Source: Dactylosporangium vinaceum (GTDB taxonomy: Bacteria; Actinomycetota; Actinomycetes; Mycobacteriales; Micromonosporaceae). From it: a stretch of DNA of 64,000 nucleotides. Position 1 is the stretch's first letter. Each line of letters begins with the position of its first letter. Where the stretch lies: positions 5,208,001-5,272,000 of the forward strand of contig NZ_CP061913.1 of NCBI RefSeq assembly GCF_019904175.1, written 5' to 3'. Of this stretch, positions 25,202-36,187 are shown one piece after another. The position numbers and the translations under genes are program-made. The notes under the pieces are model-generated. The model was not told the DNA's origin. It saw nothing but the letters and a program-made list of their open reading frames with translations, and did no database searches.

Positions 25202-26074
25202 TCACTCCACCCGGCCGGCCGGTGCTCGCAGGAACGCCTCGATGCGTTCGGCGATCGCCGGCCAGTCGGGCGAACACCACACGAAATGCCCGGCCGCGCG
25301 GCTCACGACGAGCGTCGCCCGCGGCAGCCGGGCCGCAAGCGCCTCGGCCTGGGCGAACGGCACGCCGCCGTCAGTCGCCGACGCGACGATGAGGGCCGGT
25401 GACCGGACCGACCCGCAGTCGACCGGCTCCGGCCGCAGGTCCCGGATGAAGCCCCGGCCCGAGCGCATGGCCCCGAACAGCGCGCGCAGCATCTCCTCGT
25501 CGGCCGGCCCGATCCCGGCCCGCGCCGCCGCCCCGCGGGCCGTCGACACCCCGGCCACCAGCGCCCGCAGCGCGCGGCGGCCGCCGATCCGCAGCGCCAG
25601 CCGGATCGCCGCCCAGGTGACGGCCTCGACCCCGGGCCGGAAGACCACCTGCCCGCCCAGCCGGGTGCGCCGGTCCGGCCACGGCAGCGGTCCGACCGCG
25701 CTGATCAGGACCAGCCGCTGCACCAGGTCGGGGTGGCGGGCGGCCAGCGCGATCGCGGCCGGGCCGCCGCCGGAGATGCCCACGACCGCCGCGACCCGGG
25801 CGATCCCGAGCTCGTCGCACAGCGCCCGCACGGCGTCGGTGTACCGCACCAGGGAGCCGTCGCCGGGCAGTGCCGTGCGGCCGTAGCCGGGCCGCGACGG
25901 CGCCAGCACGCTCCAGCCGGCCGCCGCGAACGACTCCTCACCCAGGGCCAGCCCCGCCCGCATGTGCCCGCCGTGCAGGACGAGCAGCACGCCCGCCCGG
26001 CGCCGCTCGAAGCGGTACTCCAGCCGCGCACCCGCGACCACCCGGACCGCGACCGGCCTCGGCGCCAGCGTCAT
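25202..26074 (-). CDS. Alpha/beta hydrolase
   Basis: A 290-residue alpha/beta-hydrolase-fold protein. The oxyanion region is L-H-G-G-H, the nucleophile elbow G-I-S-G-G-G carries the catalytic Ser (about 100), and the final His sits in A-A-G-H-F-V-W. An acid in the A-S-A-T-D-G-G segment completes the triad. It lies downstream of the HPF-like gene, but a strong hairpin separates the two, so it may have its own promoter. Substrate unknown; esterase, lipase or haloperoxidase-like activity possible. Confidence 0.87.
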   Translation of the reverse strand: MTLAPRPVAVRVVAGARLEYRFERRRAGVLLVLHGGHMRAGLALGEESFAAAGWSVLAPSRPGYGRTALPGDGSLVRYTDAVRALCDELGIARVAAVVGISGGGPAAIALAARHPDLVQRLVLISAVGPLPWPDRRTRLGGQVVFRPGVEAVTWAAIRLALRIGGRRALRALVAGVSTARGAAARAGIGPADEEMLRALFGAMRSGRGFIRDLRPEPVDCGSVRSPALIVASATDGGVPFAQAEALAARLPRATLVVSRAAGHFVWCSPDWPAIAERIEAFLRAPAGRVE

Positions 26075-26116
26075 GTCGGCCTCCCGTCAGCGCCGAGCGT
26101 ACGACAGTGACGCACG

Positions 26117-26151
26117 GCGGCGGCCCGGGCCGTCCGGGCCCGGGCCGCCGC
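26117..26151 (-). terminator. 15-bp perfect hairpin downstream of the HPF-like gene
   Basis: GCGGCGGCCCGGGCC (26117-26131) pairs perfectly with 26137-26151 around a 5-nt loop. It starts 15 bp after the HPF-like stop codon on the minus strand. No T-run, but the stem is very stable. Confidence 0.7.
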
Positions 26152-26165
26152 GCTGGGCCGCCGGT

Positions 26166-26492
26166 TCAGCGGTGCTCGTGGGCGTGCTGCCGGTCGAGGC
26201 GGCTCTGCAGGCGGTCCTGCATCAGGTCGAGCGCCTCGTACGGGGTGTCGCCGTGCGCCTCGGCGTGCAGGACCCGGCCGTTGAGGTCGATCTCGGCGCG
26301 GGCCGTGACCGGGCGGTCGGCGGCCGGGTTGCCGATCTGGTCGAGCCGCACGCGGGCGAAGAGCACCGGCCGGTCGGTGTGGCCGAGGACCGCGGTGACC
26401 TTGTCACGGGCGTAGTACTGCACCTGCGGCTCCATGCCCGGCTGCAGCTGCACGTTGACCTCGACCTCGTCGTGAGTGCGGGACATCGTCAT
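26166..26492 (-). CDS. Short HPF/RaiA-type ribosome hibernation factor
   Basis: A 108-residue protein resembling the S30AE (HPF/YfiA) domain alone: V-Q-Y-Y-A-R-D-K-V, F-A-R-V-R-L-D-Q, and the closing H-A-E-A-H-G-D-T-P-Y-E-A-L-D helix. The C-terminal dimerisation domain of long HPF is missing, so 70S inactivation or 100S formation would differ from the long form. AAGGA lies before the chosen ATG (MTMSRTHD). Two G+C-rich motifs upstream include a DosR-like box. It fits ribosome protection in hypoxic arrest. Confidence 0.75.
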   Translation of the reverse strand: MTMSRTHDEVEVNVQLQPGMEPQVQYYARDKVTAVLGHTDRPVLFARVRLDQIGNPAADRPVTARAEIDLNGRVLHAEAHGDTPYEALDLMQDRLQSRLDRQHAHEHR

Positions 26493-26565
26493 CGTCCTTT
26501 CGCCGTCGCGCGGCGGGAGATCTCCGCCTGAGATCATTTGATCTCCGCCGGCCGGTGCGGTCCCA

Positions 26566-26600
26566 GAGTCTTCCGGCCCGTCCGCCCGGACCGAGGTCCC
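26566..26600 (-). promoter_or_regulatory. DosR-like box 3 and adjoining palindrome
   Basis: The minus strand reads GGGCCGGAAGACTC (26579-26566), which shares GGGCCG and GACTC with box 1. Further upstream lies GGACCGAGGTCC (26588-26599), a near-symmetric element with GGACC/GGTCC arms. Both lie upstream of the HPF-like gene. Confidence 0.45.
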
Positions 26601-26617
26601 GTCCGGCCGCGTCGGCG

Positions 26618-26842
26618 TCACGGCCAGCGCAGATGGTCGAGGCGGCGCTGGTACTCCTCGTCGTCGATCTCACCGCGCGCATAGCGGTCGGCCAGCAGCG
26701 CCGCCGCGTCCCGCCCGCCGGCCGGATCACGGCGGCGCAGCGCGTACACCGCGGCCCCGGCGGCGGCCAGGAACAGCAGGGCGATCAGCAGGAGGCCGTC
26801 GAGCGGATACCCGGCCATGCCGTACGTGTGATGCCACATCAT
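26618..26842 (-). CDS. Small membrane protein with C-terminal SHOCT domain
   Basis: About 74 residues. A His/Met-rich start (M-M-W-H-H-T-Y-G-M) is followed by one membrane helix (about 14-35) and a C-terminal SHOCT motif, L-A-D-R-Y-A-R-G-E-I-D-D-E-E-Y. SHOCT proteins are short oligomerisation modules of unknown role. AGGGAG gives good spacing to ATG 26842; ATG 26851 would overlap the ATPase stop as ATGA. Probably the last gene of the PPDK-USP-ATPase operon. The Met/His start could bind metal, which is speculation. Confidence 0.8.
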   Translation of the reverse strand: MMWHHTYGMAGYPLDGLLLIALLFLAAAGAAVYALRRRDPAGGRDAAALLADRYARGEIDDEEYQRRLDHLRWP

Positions 26843-26847
26843 GGGTC

Positions 26848-29562
26848 TCATCTCCCTGGTCGGCGGTCCCGGCGCCGGAGCCGGGCCCGCCACAACTCGT
26901 CGGCTCCCCAGACCACGAACGGCATGGGCAGTAGCAGCGCGAGCCGGTCCCAGCCGGGCACCGCGGTGTCGAAGAGGCCGCGCAGGGCCGGCACGGTGAC
27001 AAGCGCGGCGGCGAAGGCGACCTCGAACAGGACGCCCCACAGCAGCAGGCGGTTGGTGAACAGCCCGACGGCCCGCAGCGGCGCGGTCTGCGTGCGGGCG
27101 GCGAACGCGGTGCCGATCTGACAGGCCACGATGCCGAGGAACGTCATCGTGGTCGCCTCCCGCCACACGAGGTGCAGCGGCGTGCCCGGCCCGGTCGGGT
27201 CGCCCAGGTGCCAGCCGCCCGCGAGCAGCGTGGCGAGGAACGCGGCCAGCACGAGCAGCGCCGAGACGCCGCCCAGGACCGCCCAGGCCCACACCAGCAT
27301 CCGGCCCTGGATGACGCCCTGCCCGCGGGTGCGCGGCGGGCGCTGCATGAGCCCGGGCTCGGCAGGCTCGCGGCCCAGCGCCAGGGCCGGCAGCGTCTCG
27401 GTGCCCAGGTCGATGGCGAGGATCTGCAGCACCGTCAGGGGCAGCGGGACGGCCCCGCCGGAGAGGGCGAACACCAGGAACGGCACGACCTCGGGGGTGG
27501 CGTGGGCGAAGATGTAGAGGATGAACTTGCGCACGTTGTCGTAGACGCGGCGGCCCGCCTGCACGGCCGTGACGACGGTGGCGAAGTTGTCGTCGGTGAG
27601 GATCATCGTCGCGGCCTCGCGGGCCACGTCGGTGCCGGCGACGCCCATCGCGACGCCGATGTCGGCCCGCCGCAGCGCCGGCGCGTCGTTGACGCCGTCA
27701 CCGGTCATCGCCACCACGTGGCCCTGGGCGCGCAGCGCGTCGGCGATGCGCAGCTTGGCCTCGGGAGAGCTGCGGGCGAAGATCAGCTCCCGGTGGTCGG
27801 TGAGGAGCCGGTCGAGCTGCGCCTCGGGCATCGCATCCAGTTCGGCACCGGTGACGATCGGCGTCTCCGCGGTGCCGATGCCGACCCGCCGGGCGATCTC
27901 GGCGGCGGTGAGCCCGTGGTCGCCCGTGACCACCATCAGCCGGATCCCGGCGGTGTGGCAGCGCTCGACGGCGGCGGCGACCTCCGGCCGCGGCGGGTCG
28001 AACATCGCGATGAGCCCGAGCAGCGTGAGGTCGCGCTCGGCGTCCTCCCGCCGCTCGGGCGGCGGCCCCGGCGGCAGCCGGCGCACGGCGACGGCGAGCA
28101 GCCGCAGGCCGTGCGCGGCGAGCTCGGCCACGGCCGCGCCGACAGCGGCCCGGTCGGCCCCGATGAGGTCGTGGTCGCCGGTGGCCCCGGCGATCCGCGA
28201 GCACAGCGGCACCAGCTCCTCGGGCGCGCCCTTGGCGTGCAGCCACGCCTCGCCGTCGATCTCGTCGACGGTGGACATGCGGCGCAGGGCCGGGTCGAAG
28301 TGAAACTGGCGGCGCCGGTCGCGGCGGCGCGCGGCGGCGTCGACCGGCACGCCGAGGTCGGCCGCGGCGTGCAGCAGCGCGATCTCCGTGGGGTCGCCGG
28401 TCTCCGGCTCCAGACCGGCGTTGTTACAGCGGGCCGCCGCCGTGGCCAGCCGCAGCGTGGCAGCGAGCGGCGCGGGGTGCCCGGGCTCGAGCTCGATGCG
28501 CTGCGGCCGCGTCCACACGGCGGTGACGCGCATCCGGTTCATGGTGAGCGTGCCGGTCTTGTCGGTGCAGATCACTGTCGTGGAGCCGAGGGTCTCGACC
28601 GCGCTGAGCCGCTTGACGACGGCACCGCCGCGGGCCAGCTCACGCACCCCCATGCCGAGCGCGAGCGTGATGGTGGGCAGCAGGCCCTCGGGTACGTTGG
28701 CCACCAGCAGCCCGATGGCGAACGTGAACGCCGCGGCCGTTGACAGGTGCGCGGCGAACGTGCCGAGCGGCAGGAAGGCCAGCCCGGCGGTGACCGCGAC
28801 CAGCGCGATGAGCCAGGCGACCCGCTTCACCTGGGCTTCCAGCGGGCTCTCGTCGCGGCCGACCCGCTGGGTCAGGGCGGCGATGCGACCGAGCTCCGTG
28901 CGCATGCCGGTGCCGTAGACGAGGGCGGTGGCCTCGCCGCCGGTGCAGCTGGTGCCGCTGAAGACCAGGTCGCGCGACTCCAGCAGCGGCCCGCCCCGGT
29001 CCGTCTCGGCGGCCGAGCGGTAGGCGGGCAGGGATTCACCGTTGAGGGTCGACAGGTCGACCTCGACGCCGCCCTCGATGAGCCGGGCGTCGGCGCAGAT
29101 GCGCTCGCCCTCCTCGATCATCAGGACGTCGCCCGGCACCAGGTCGGCGGCCGGGATCGCGGTGCGCACGCCGTCGCGCAGCACCGTCGCCCGCTGGGGC
29201 AGGTAGGCGGCCAGCGCCTCCACGGCCCGCTCGGCCTGCTGCTCCTGGACGAACGCGAACACGGCGTTGACGATCACGACGACCCCGATCGCGACCGCGA
29301 GCGCGGTGGTGCCGGCCACGAGCGCCAGGGCGGCGGCGAGCCAGAGCAGGGCGGCGAGCGGATGGACGAGCTGGCGGACCAGCTCGCGCCACCACCGCCG
29401 CCCGCCCCGCCGGGTCAGCTCGTTCGGTCCGTACACGACCAGCCGGCGGGCGGCCTCCCGGGCCGGGAGGCCGCCCGCGCCGCAGCGCAGGTCGCGCATC
29501 AGCAGGTCGATCGGCTCCCGCGGGTCCTGCGCGGCGGGGAGCTGGCCGGTCACTGTGGTCAT
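26848..29562 (-). CDS. P2-type cation-transporting ATPase
   Basis: A 904-residue P-type ATPase with ten predicted helices. M4 carries V-A-N-V-P-E-G-L-L (PEGL 291-294), the phosphorylation site is Asp334 in C-T-D-K-T-G-T-L-T, and T-G-D-G-V-N-D-A-P-A-L forms the hinge. The N-terminal cation_ATPase_N region (P-N-E-L-T) is present. The M4-P region resembles Na,K/P2C and CtpF-type pumps, so Ca, Na or K is a candidate ion. The actuator TGES reads N174-G-E-S: Thr is replaced, the catalytic Glu kept. Mycobacterial ctpF is in the DosR regulon beside a USP gene, as here. Gap to the USP gene is 13 bp. Confidence 0.93.
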   Translation of the reverse strand: MTTVTGQLPAAQDPREPIDLLMRDLRCGAGGLPAREAARRLVVYGPNELTRRGGRRWWRELVRQLVHPLAALLWLAAALALVAGTTALAVAIGVVVIVNAVFAFVQEQQAERAVEALAAYLPQRATVLRDGVRTAIPAADLVPGDVLMIEEGERICADARLIEGGVEVDLSTLNGESLPAYRSAAETDRGGPLLESRDLVFSGTSCTGGEATALVYGTGMRTELGRIAALTQRVGRDESPLEAQVKRVAWLIALVAVTAGLAFLPLGTFAAHLSTAAAFTFAIGLLVANVPEGLLPTITLALGMGVRELARGGAVVKRLSAVETLGSTTVICTDKTGTLTMNRMRVTAVWTRPQRIELEPGHPAPLAATLRLATAAARCNNAGLEPETGDPTEIALLHAAADLGVPVDAAARRRDRRRQFHFDPALRRMSTVDEIDGEAWLHAKGAPEELVPLCSRIAGATGDHDLIGADRAAVGAAVAELAAHGLRLLAVAVRRLPPGPPPERREDAERDLTLLGLIAMFDPPRPEVAAAVERCHTAGIRLMVVTGDHGLTAAEIARRVGIGTAETPIVTGAELDAMPEAQLDRLLTDHRELIFARSSPEAKLRIADALRAQGHVVAMTGDGVNDAPALRRADIGVAMGVAGTDVAREAATMILTDDNFATVVTAVQAGRRVYDNVRKFILYIFAHATPEVVPFLVFALSGGAVPLPLTVLQILAIDLGTETLPALALGREPAEPGLMQRPPRTRGQGVIQGRMLVWAWAVLGGVSALLVLAAFLATLLAGGWHLGDPTGPGTPLHLVWREATTMTFLGIVACQIGTAFAARTQTAPLRAVGLFTNRLLLWGVLFEVAFAAALVTVPALRGLFDTAVPGWDRLALLLPMPFVVWGADELWRARLRRRDRRPGR

Positions 29563-29575
29563 GGCGGCGGGCCGC

Positions 29576-30442
29576 TCACTCGTCCCGGCGCCCGTGGGCG
29601 ATCAGCACCGGGCACTCGGCGTGGTGCATGAGCTGCTGGCCGACCGAGCCCAGCAGCAGGCCGGCGAAGCCGCCGTGGCCCCGGCTCCCGACGACCACGA
29701 GCTGCGCCGTGTGCGAGACACCGAGGAGCGCCTTGGCCGCCCGGCCGGGGGCGACGAGCGCCTCGACCTTGACGTCCGGATAGCGCTCCTGCCACGGCTC
29801 CAGCGAGCTGTCCAGCGCCGCCCGCTCGAACGCCTCGATGTCGGGCAGGGGGAGCGCCGGCTGCGGGGGAGTGGCGTGGATGCGCACGGCGATCAGCTCG
29901 GTGTGGCGGTCGGCGGCGGCCGCGAAGGCCAGCGCGAGGGCGTCCTCACTGGAGGCGGAGCCGTCGACGCCGACGACGACCGGGCCGTCGGCCGCCGTGC
30001 TGCGGCCGCGCACGACCGCGACCGGGACGTGGGCGTGGGTGGCGACCTGCTGGCTCACCGAGCCCATCAGCAGGTTGCTCAGACCGCCGGCGCCGCGGCT
30101 GCCCACGACGAGCAGCCGGGCCCCGGCGTCGCCGAGGTCGAGCAGTGTCGCGGCGGCCGGGGCGTCGATGCTCAGGCCGATCACGTCCAGGCCGCAGGCG
30201 CGCTCGCGCACGTGCGCCGCCATCTGCGAGACCAGCTGCTCGGCCGCCTGCCGGGCGGCTTCGAGCTGCTCACCGACCGCGGCGTAGTACGGGCCCGGCC
30301 AGTACACCTGGTAGGTGTTGACGATCTGCAGCTGGCATCCGGTGCGCTCGGCCTCGTCGGCGGCCCACTCGACCGCCTGGCGGGCCGGGTCGGAGCCGTC
30401 GTAGCCGACGACGATCCGGGGTGGGTTCGCGTTGGTGCTCAT
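29576..30442 (-). CDS. Universal stress protein, tandem USP domains
   Basis: A 288-residue protein with two complete UspA domains. Domain 1 has V-V-G-Y-D-G-S and V-V-G-S-R-G-A-G-G-L with L-M-G-S-V-S; domain 2 has V-V-G-V-D-G-S and V-V-G-S-R-G-H-G-G-F with L-L-G-S-V-G. Both keep the G-2x-G-9x-G(S/T) ATP-binding loop, unlike the copy at 17423. AGGAGG precedes ATG 30442. The PPDK stop is only 20 bp upstream and the ATPase starts 13 bp downstream, so this is the middle of an operon. Confidence 0.93.
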   Translation of the reverse strand: MSTNANPPRIVVGYDGSDPARQAVEWAADEAERTGCQLQIVNTYQVYWPGPYYAAVGEQLEAARQAAEQLVSQMAAHVRERACGLDVIGLSIDAPAAATLLDLGDAGARLLVVGSRGAGGLSNLLMGSVSQQVATHAHVPVAVVRGRSTAADGPVVVGVDGSASSEDALALAFAAAADRHTELIAVRIHATPPQPALPLPDIEAFERAALDSSLEPWQERYPDVKVEALVAPGRAAKALLGVSHTAQLVVVGSRGHGGFAGLLLGSVGQQLMHHAECPVLIAHGRRDE

Positions 30443-30462
30443 GGCTGCCTCCTGACGGCAGT

Positions 30463-33009
<2,547 letters not shown>

Positions 33010-33056
33010 CGCACACCTCCACGGCCAAGCTAGGCGCGCCCGGGCGGCCCCGTGTA

Positions 33057-33092
33057 GGGCCGACGGCCCGGTGACGGCGGGACCTGCGCCCC
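33057..33092. promoter_or_regulatory. DosR-like boxes 4a and 4b
   Basis: GGGCCGACGGCCC (33057-33069) and GGGACCTGCGCCCC (33079-33092), 22 bp from start to start, sit between divergent ppdK and pflB. Paired boxes two helical turns apart are the usual layout of DosR-activated promoters. Confidence 0.6.
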
Positions 33093-33127
33093 TGCCCGGA
33101 ACCGTCGCGCCGCGGAACGCTTGAGGC

Positions 33128-35389
33128 ATGACCACCACGAGCGTTCCCGCCGAGACTGCACTCGCCCCCTGGCGCGGATTCCGCGGCGGCCGGTGGCGCG
33201 ACGAGATCGACGTCGCCGGCTTCATCCGGGCCAACGTCCGGCCGTACACCGGCGACGCGTCATTCCTCGCCGGCCCCACCCCCCGCACTACCCACGTATG
33301 GGGCCTGCTCACCGCGATGTTCCCCGAGGAGCGGGCGCGGGGGATCTACGACGTCGACGTGCACACGCCGGCCGCGATCACCGCGCACGCACCCGGGTAC
33401 ATCGACCGGGACCGGGAGCTGATCGTCGGCCTGCAGACCGACGCGCCGCTGCGCCGGGCCATCATGCCCAACGGCGGGCTGCGCATGGTCGTGAACGGGC
33501 TGCGCGCGTACGGCTACGAGCTCGACCCGATCGTGGAGGAGATCTTCACGCGCTACCGCAAGACGCACAACGAGGCGGTGTTCGACGCCTACACGCCGCA
33601 GATCCTGGCCGCGCGCAAGGCCGGGATCATCACCGGGCTGCCCGACGCGTACGGCCGTGGCCGCATCATCGGCGACTACCGGCGGGTGGCGCTCTACGGC
33701 GTCGACGCGCTGATCGAGGCCAAGCGGCGCGACAAGGCGTCGCTCGACGACCGCCCCGCGTCCGCCGATGTCGTGCGCGACCGGGAGGAGCTGGCCGAGC
33801 AGTTGCGCGCGCTCGGGGAGCTCAAGGCGATGGCGGGCTCCTACGGGTACGACATCTCGGGTCCGGCCCGTAACGCCCGCGAGGCGATCCAGTGGCTGTA
33901 CTTCGGCTACCTGGCCGCGACCAAGGAGCAGAACGGCGCGGCGATGTCCCTGGGCCGCACCTCGACGTTCCTCGACGTGTACCTCGAGCGCGACCTCGAC
34001 GAGGGCACGCTGGACGAGGCCGGGGCACAGGAGCTCGTCGACGACTTCGTCATCAAGCTGCGCATCATCCGCTTCCTGCGCACGCCCGAATACGACCAGC
34101 TGTTCTCCGGCGACCCGACCTGGGTGACCGAGTCCATCGGCGGCATGGCCGGCGACGGCGCGACGACGCTGGTGAGCCGGACGTCGTTCCGATACCTGCG
34201 GACGCTGTACAACCTCGGCCCGGCGCCCGAGCCGAACCTGACGGTGCTGTGGTCGCCGGCGCTGCCCGAGCCGTTCAAGCGGTTCTGCGCGCAGGTCTCC
34301 CTCGACACCAGCGCCATCCAGTACGAGAACGACACGCTGCTGCGCGAATACAGCGACGACGACACGGCCATCGCGTGCTGCGTCTCGGCGATGCGGGTCG
34401 GCAAGGACATGCAGTTCTTCGGCGCCCGCGTGAACGTCGCCAAAGCGCTGCTCTACGCCATCAACGGCGGCCGCGACGAGATGACGGGCGCCCAGGTGGC
34501 CCCGGCCGCGCAGCCCGTGACCGGCGACGTCCTGGACTACGACACGGTGCTCGCGTCGTTCGACCGGACGCTCGACTGGCTCGCCCGCACCTACGTGGAC
34601 GCGCTGAACATCATCCACTACATGCACGACAAGTACGCGTACGAGCGCCTCGAAATGGCCCTGCACGACTACCCGGTGCGCCGGTTCCTCGCGTGCGGGA
34701 TCGCGGGCCTCTCAGTCGCCGCGGACAGCCTCTCGGCGATCCGCTACGCGACGGTCCGCCCGGTGCGCGACGACACCGGGCTCGTCGTGGACTACACGAT
34801 CGAGGGGACGTACCCCGCGTACGGCAACGGCGACGACCGCGCCGACAGCATCGCGGTGTGGCTCGTCGAGACGTTCATGGAGAAGGTGCGCGCCAACCCG
34901 AGCTACCGCGACGCGATCCACACCCAGTCGGTGCTGACCATCACGTCGAACGTCGTCTACGGCAAGCACACCGGCAACACGCCCGACGGCCGCCGGGCCG
35001 GCGAGCCGTTCGCGCCCGGGGCCAACCCGATGAACGGCCGCGACGTGCACGGCATGGCCGCCTCGGCGCTGTCGGTGGCGAAGCTGCCCTTCGCGTCTGC
35101 CCGCGACGGCATCTCGCTGACCAGCACGGTCACCCCGGACGGCCTGGGCCGCGCCGACGACGAGCGGGCCGCGAACCTGGCCGGCATCCTCGACGCCTAC
35201 ACGGGCGCCGGCGGCTTCCACCTCAACGTCAACGTCCTGGACCGGGCGACGCTGCTGGACGCGATGGAGCACCCGGAGCGCTACCCGCAGCTGACCATCC
35301 GCGTCTCCGGCTACGCCGTGAACTTCGTCAAGCTCACGGCCGAACAGCAGCGCGACGTCATCGGCCGCACCTTCCACGGCGCCCGATGA
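33128..35389 (+). CDS. pflB: Formate C-acetyltransferase (pyruvate formate-lyase)
   Basis: A 753-residue glycyl-radical enzyme converting pyruvate + CoA to acetyl-CoA + formate. The two active-site cysteines are Cys417-Cys418 in I-A-C-C-V-S-A-M, and the radical glycine is Gly728 in R-V-S-G-Y-A-V-N-F. These positions nearly equal those of the E. coli enzyme (418/419 and 734), so it is a true PFL rather than a diol dehydratase or RNR. Its stop overlaps the activase start (ATGA). The radical form is destroyed by oxygen, so it can work only under anoxia. PFL is unexpected in a typical aerobic filamentous actinomycete. Confidence 0.96.
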   Translation: MTTTSVPAETALAPWRGFRGGRWRDEIDVAGFIRANVRPYTGDASFLAGPTPRTTHVWGLLTAMFPEERARGIYDVDVHTPAAITAHAPGYIDRDRELIVGLQTDAPLRRAIMPNGGLRMVVNGLRAYGYELDPIVEEIFTRYRKTHNEAVFDAYTPQILAARKAGIITGLPDAYGRGRIIGDYRRVALYGVDALIEAKRRDKASLDDRPASADVVRDREELAEQLRALGELKAMAGSYGYDISGPARNAREAIQWLYFGYLAATKEQNGAAMSLGRTSTFLDVYLERDLDEGTLDEAGAQELVDDFVIKLRIIRFLRTPEYDQLFSGDPTWVTESIGGMAGDGATTLVSRTSFRYLRTLYNLGPAPEPNLTVLWSPALPEPFKRFCAQVSLDTSAIQYENDTLLREYSDDDTAIACCVSAMRVGKDMQFFGARVNVAKALLYAINGGRDEMTGAQVAPAAQPVTGDVLDYDTVLASFDRTLDWLARTYVDALNIIHYMHDKYAYERLEMALHDYPVRRFLACGIAGLSVAADSLSAIRYATVRPVRDDTGLVVDYTIEGTYPAYGNGDDRADSIAVWLVETFMEKVRANPSYRDAIHTQSVLTITSNVVYGKHTGNTPDGRRAGEPFAPGANPMNGRDVHGMAASALSVAKLPFASARDGISLTSTVTPDGLGRADDERAANLAGILDAYTGAGGFHLNVNVLDRATLLDAMEHPERYPQLTIRVSGYAVNFVKLTAEQQRDVIGRTFHGAR

Positions 35390-36114
35390 CCACCGGCCGG
35401 CTGCACTCCTGGGACCTGTCCACCGGTGTGGACGGTCCCGGGACCAGGTTCGTGGCGTTCCTGTCGGGATGCCCACTGCGCTGCCTGTACTGCCAGAACC
35501 CCGACACCTGGCACATGCGCGACGGCACCGCGACCACCGCGGCGGACCTCCTGGACCGCCTGTCCGGCTACGCCGCCTTCCTGCGCACCGCCGGCGGCGG
35601 CCTGACCGTCAGCGGCGGCGAACCGTTGCTGCAGCCGGCCTTCACCCGGGCGCTGTTCGCCGGCGCCCGGGAGCTCAATCTGCACACCGCCCTTGACACG
35701 TCCGGCGCGCTCGGCGCCCGGGCCGGCGACGACCTGCTCGACCTGACAAGCCTGGTCCTGCTTGATATCAAGTGCTGGGACCCGGCGGGCTACCGCAGCC
35801 TGACCGGCGGCGACCTGAGCCCGACCCTGGACTTCGCCCGCCGCCTGTCGATCCGCGCCACACCCGTCTGGCTGCGCTACGTCCTGGTCCCCGGCTACAC
35901 CGACGACCTGACCGACGTCAAGGGCCTGTCCCGCTTCGCCGCCGGCCTCGGCAACGTGGAACGCGTCGACGTGCTGCCCTTCCACAAGCTCGGCGTCCCG
36001 AAGTACGAGCGCCTGGGCATCCGCTTCCCGCTCCACGACACCCCGCCGCCCACGCCGGACCTGACCGAACGGGTCCGCGCCGTGTTCCGCGAGGCGGGCC
36101 TGAAAACCGTCTAG
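35386..36114 (+). CDS. pflA: Pyruvate formate-lyase activating enzyme
   Basis: A 242-residue radical-SAM enzyme that abstracts hydrogen from Gly728 of PflB using a 4Fe-4S cluster and SAM. The cluster motif C-x3-C-x2-C is Cys29, Cys33, Cys36, followed by Q-N-P-D-T-W. G-G-L-T-V-S-G-G-E-P-L-L is the SAM-binding G-G-E-P motif, and L-D-T-S-G and L-D-I-K are also typical. No extra ferredoxin cluster insert, so it belongs to the short PFL-AE type. ATGA overlap with pflB ensures coupled translation. An electron donor (flavodoxin/ferredoxin) must be encoded elsewhere. Confidence 0.95.
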   Translation: MTTGRLHSWDLSTGVDGPGTRFVAFLSGCPLRCLYCQNPDTWHMRDGTATTAADLLDRLSGYAAFLRTAGGGLTVSGGEPLLQPAFTRALFAGARELNLHTALDTSGALGARAGDDLLDLTSLVLLDIKCWDPAGYRSLTGGDLSPTLDFARRLSIRATPVWLRYVLVPGYTDDLTDVKGLSRFAAGLGNVERVDVLPFHKLGVPKYERLGIRFPLHDTPPPTPDLTERVRAVFREAGLKTV

Positions 36115-36128
36115 CCACACCGACACGA

Positions 36129-36161
36129 GAGAGTCGGCCCGCATCGTGCGGGCCGACTCTC
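36129..36161. terminator. 15-bp perfect hairpin between pflA and gap
   Basis: GAGAGTCGGCCCGCA (36129-36143) pairs with TGCGGGCCGACTCTC (36147-36161) around loop TCG. It lies 15 bp after pflA and 26 bp after the convergent gap stop, so it can terminate both. Confidence 0.85.
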
Positions 36162-36187
36162 GTCGTCACTGCTGCTGGTGGCGTCGC

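Noticed and set aside
26588..26600. GGACCGAGGTCCC as a full DosR-like box
   Set aside because: The central spacer is one base short of the other copies; kept only as a neighbouring palindrome.
33128..35389. pflB as glycerol dehydratase or anaerobic ribonucleotide reductase
   Set aside because: The tandem Cys-Cys motif and the position of the glycine-radical loop are those of PFL; diol dehydratases have one active-site Cys and a distant Glu motif.
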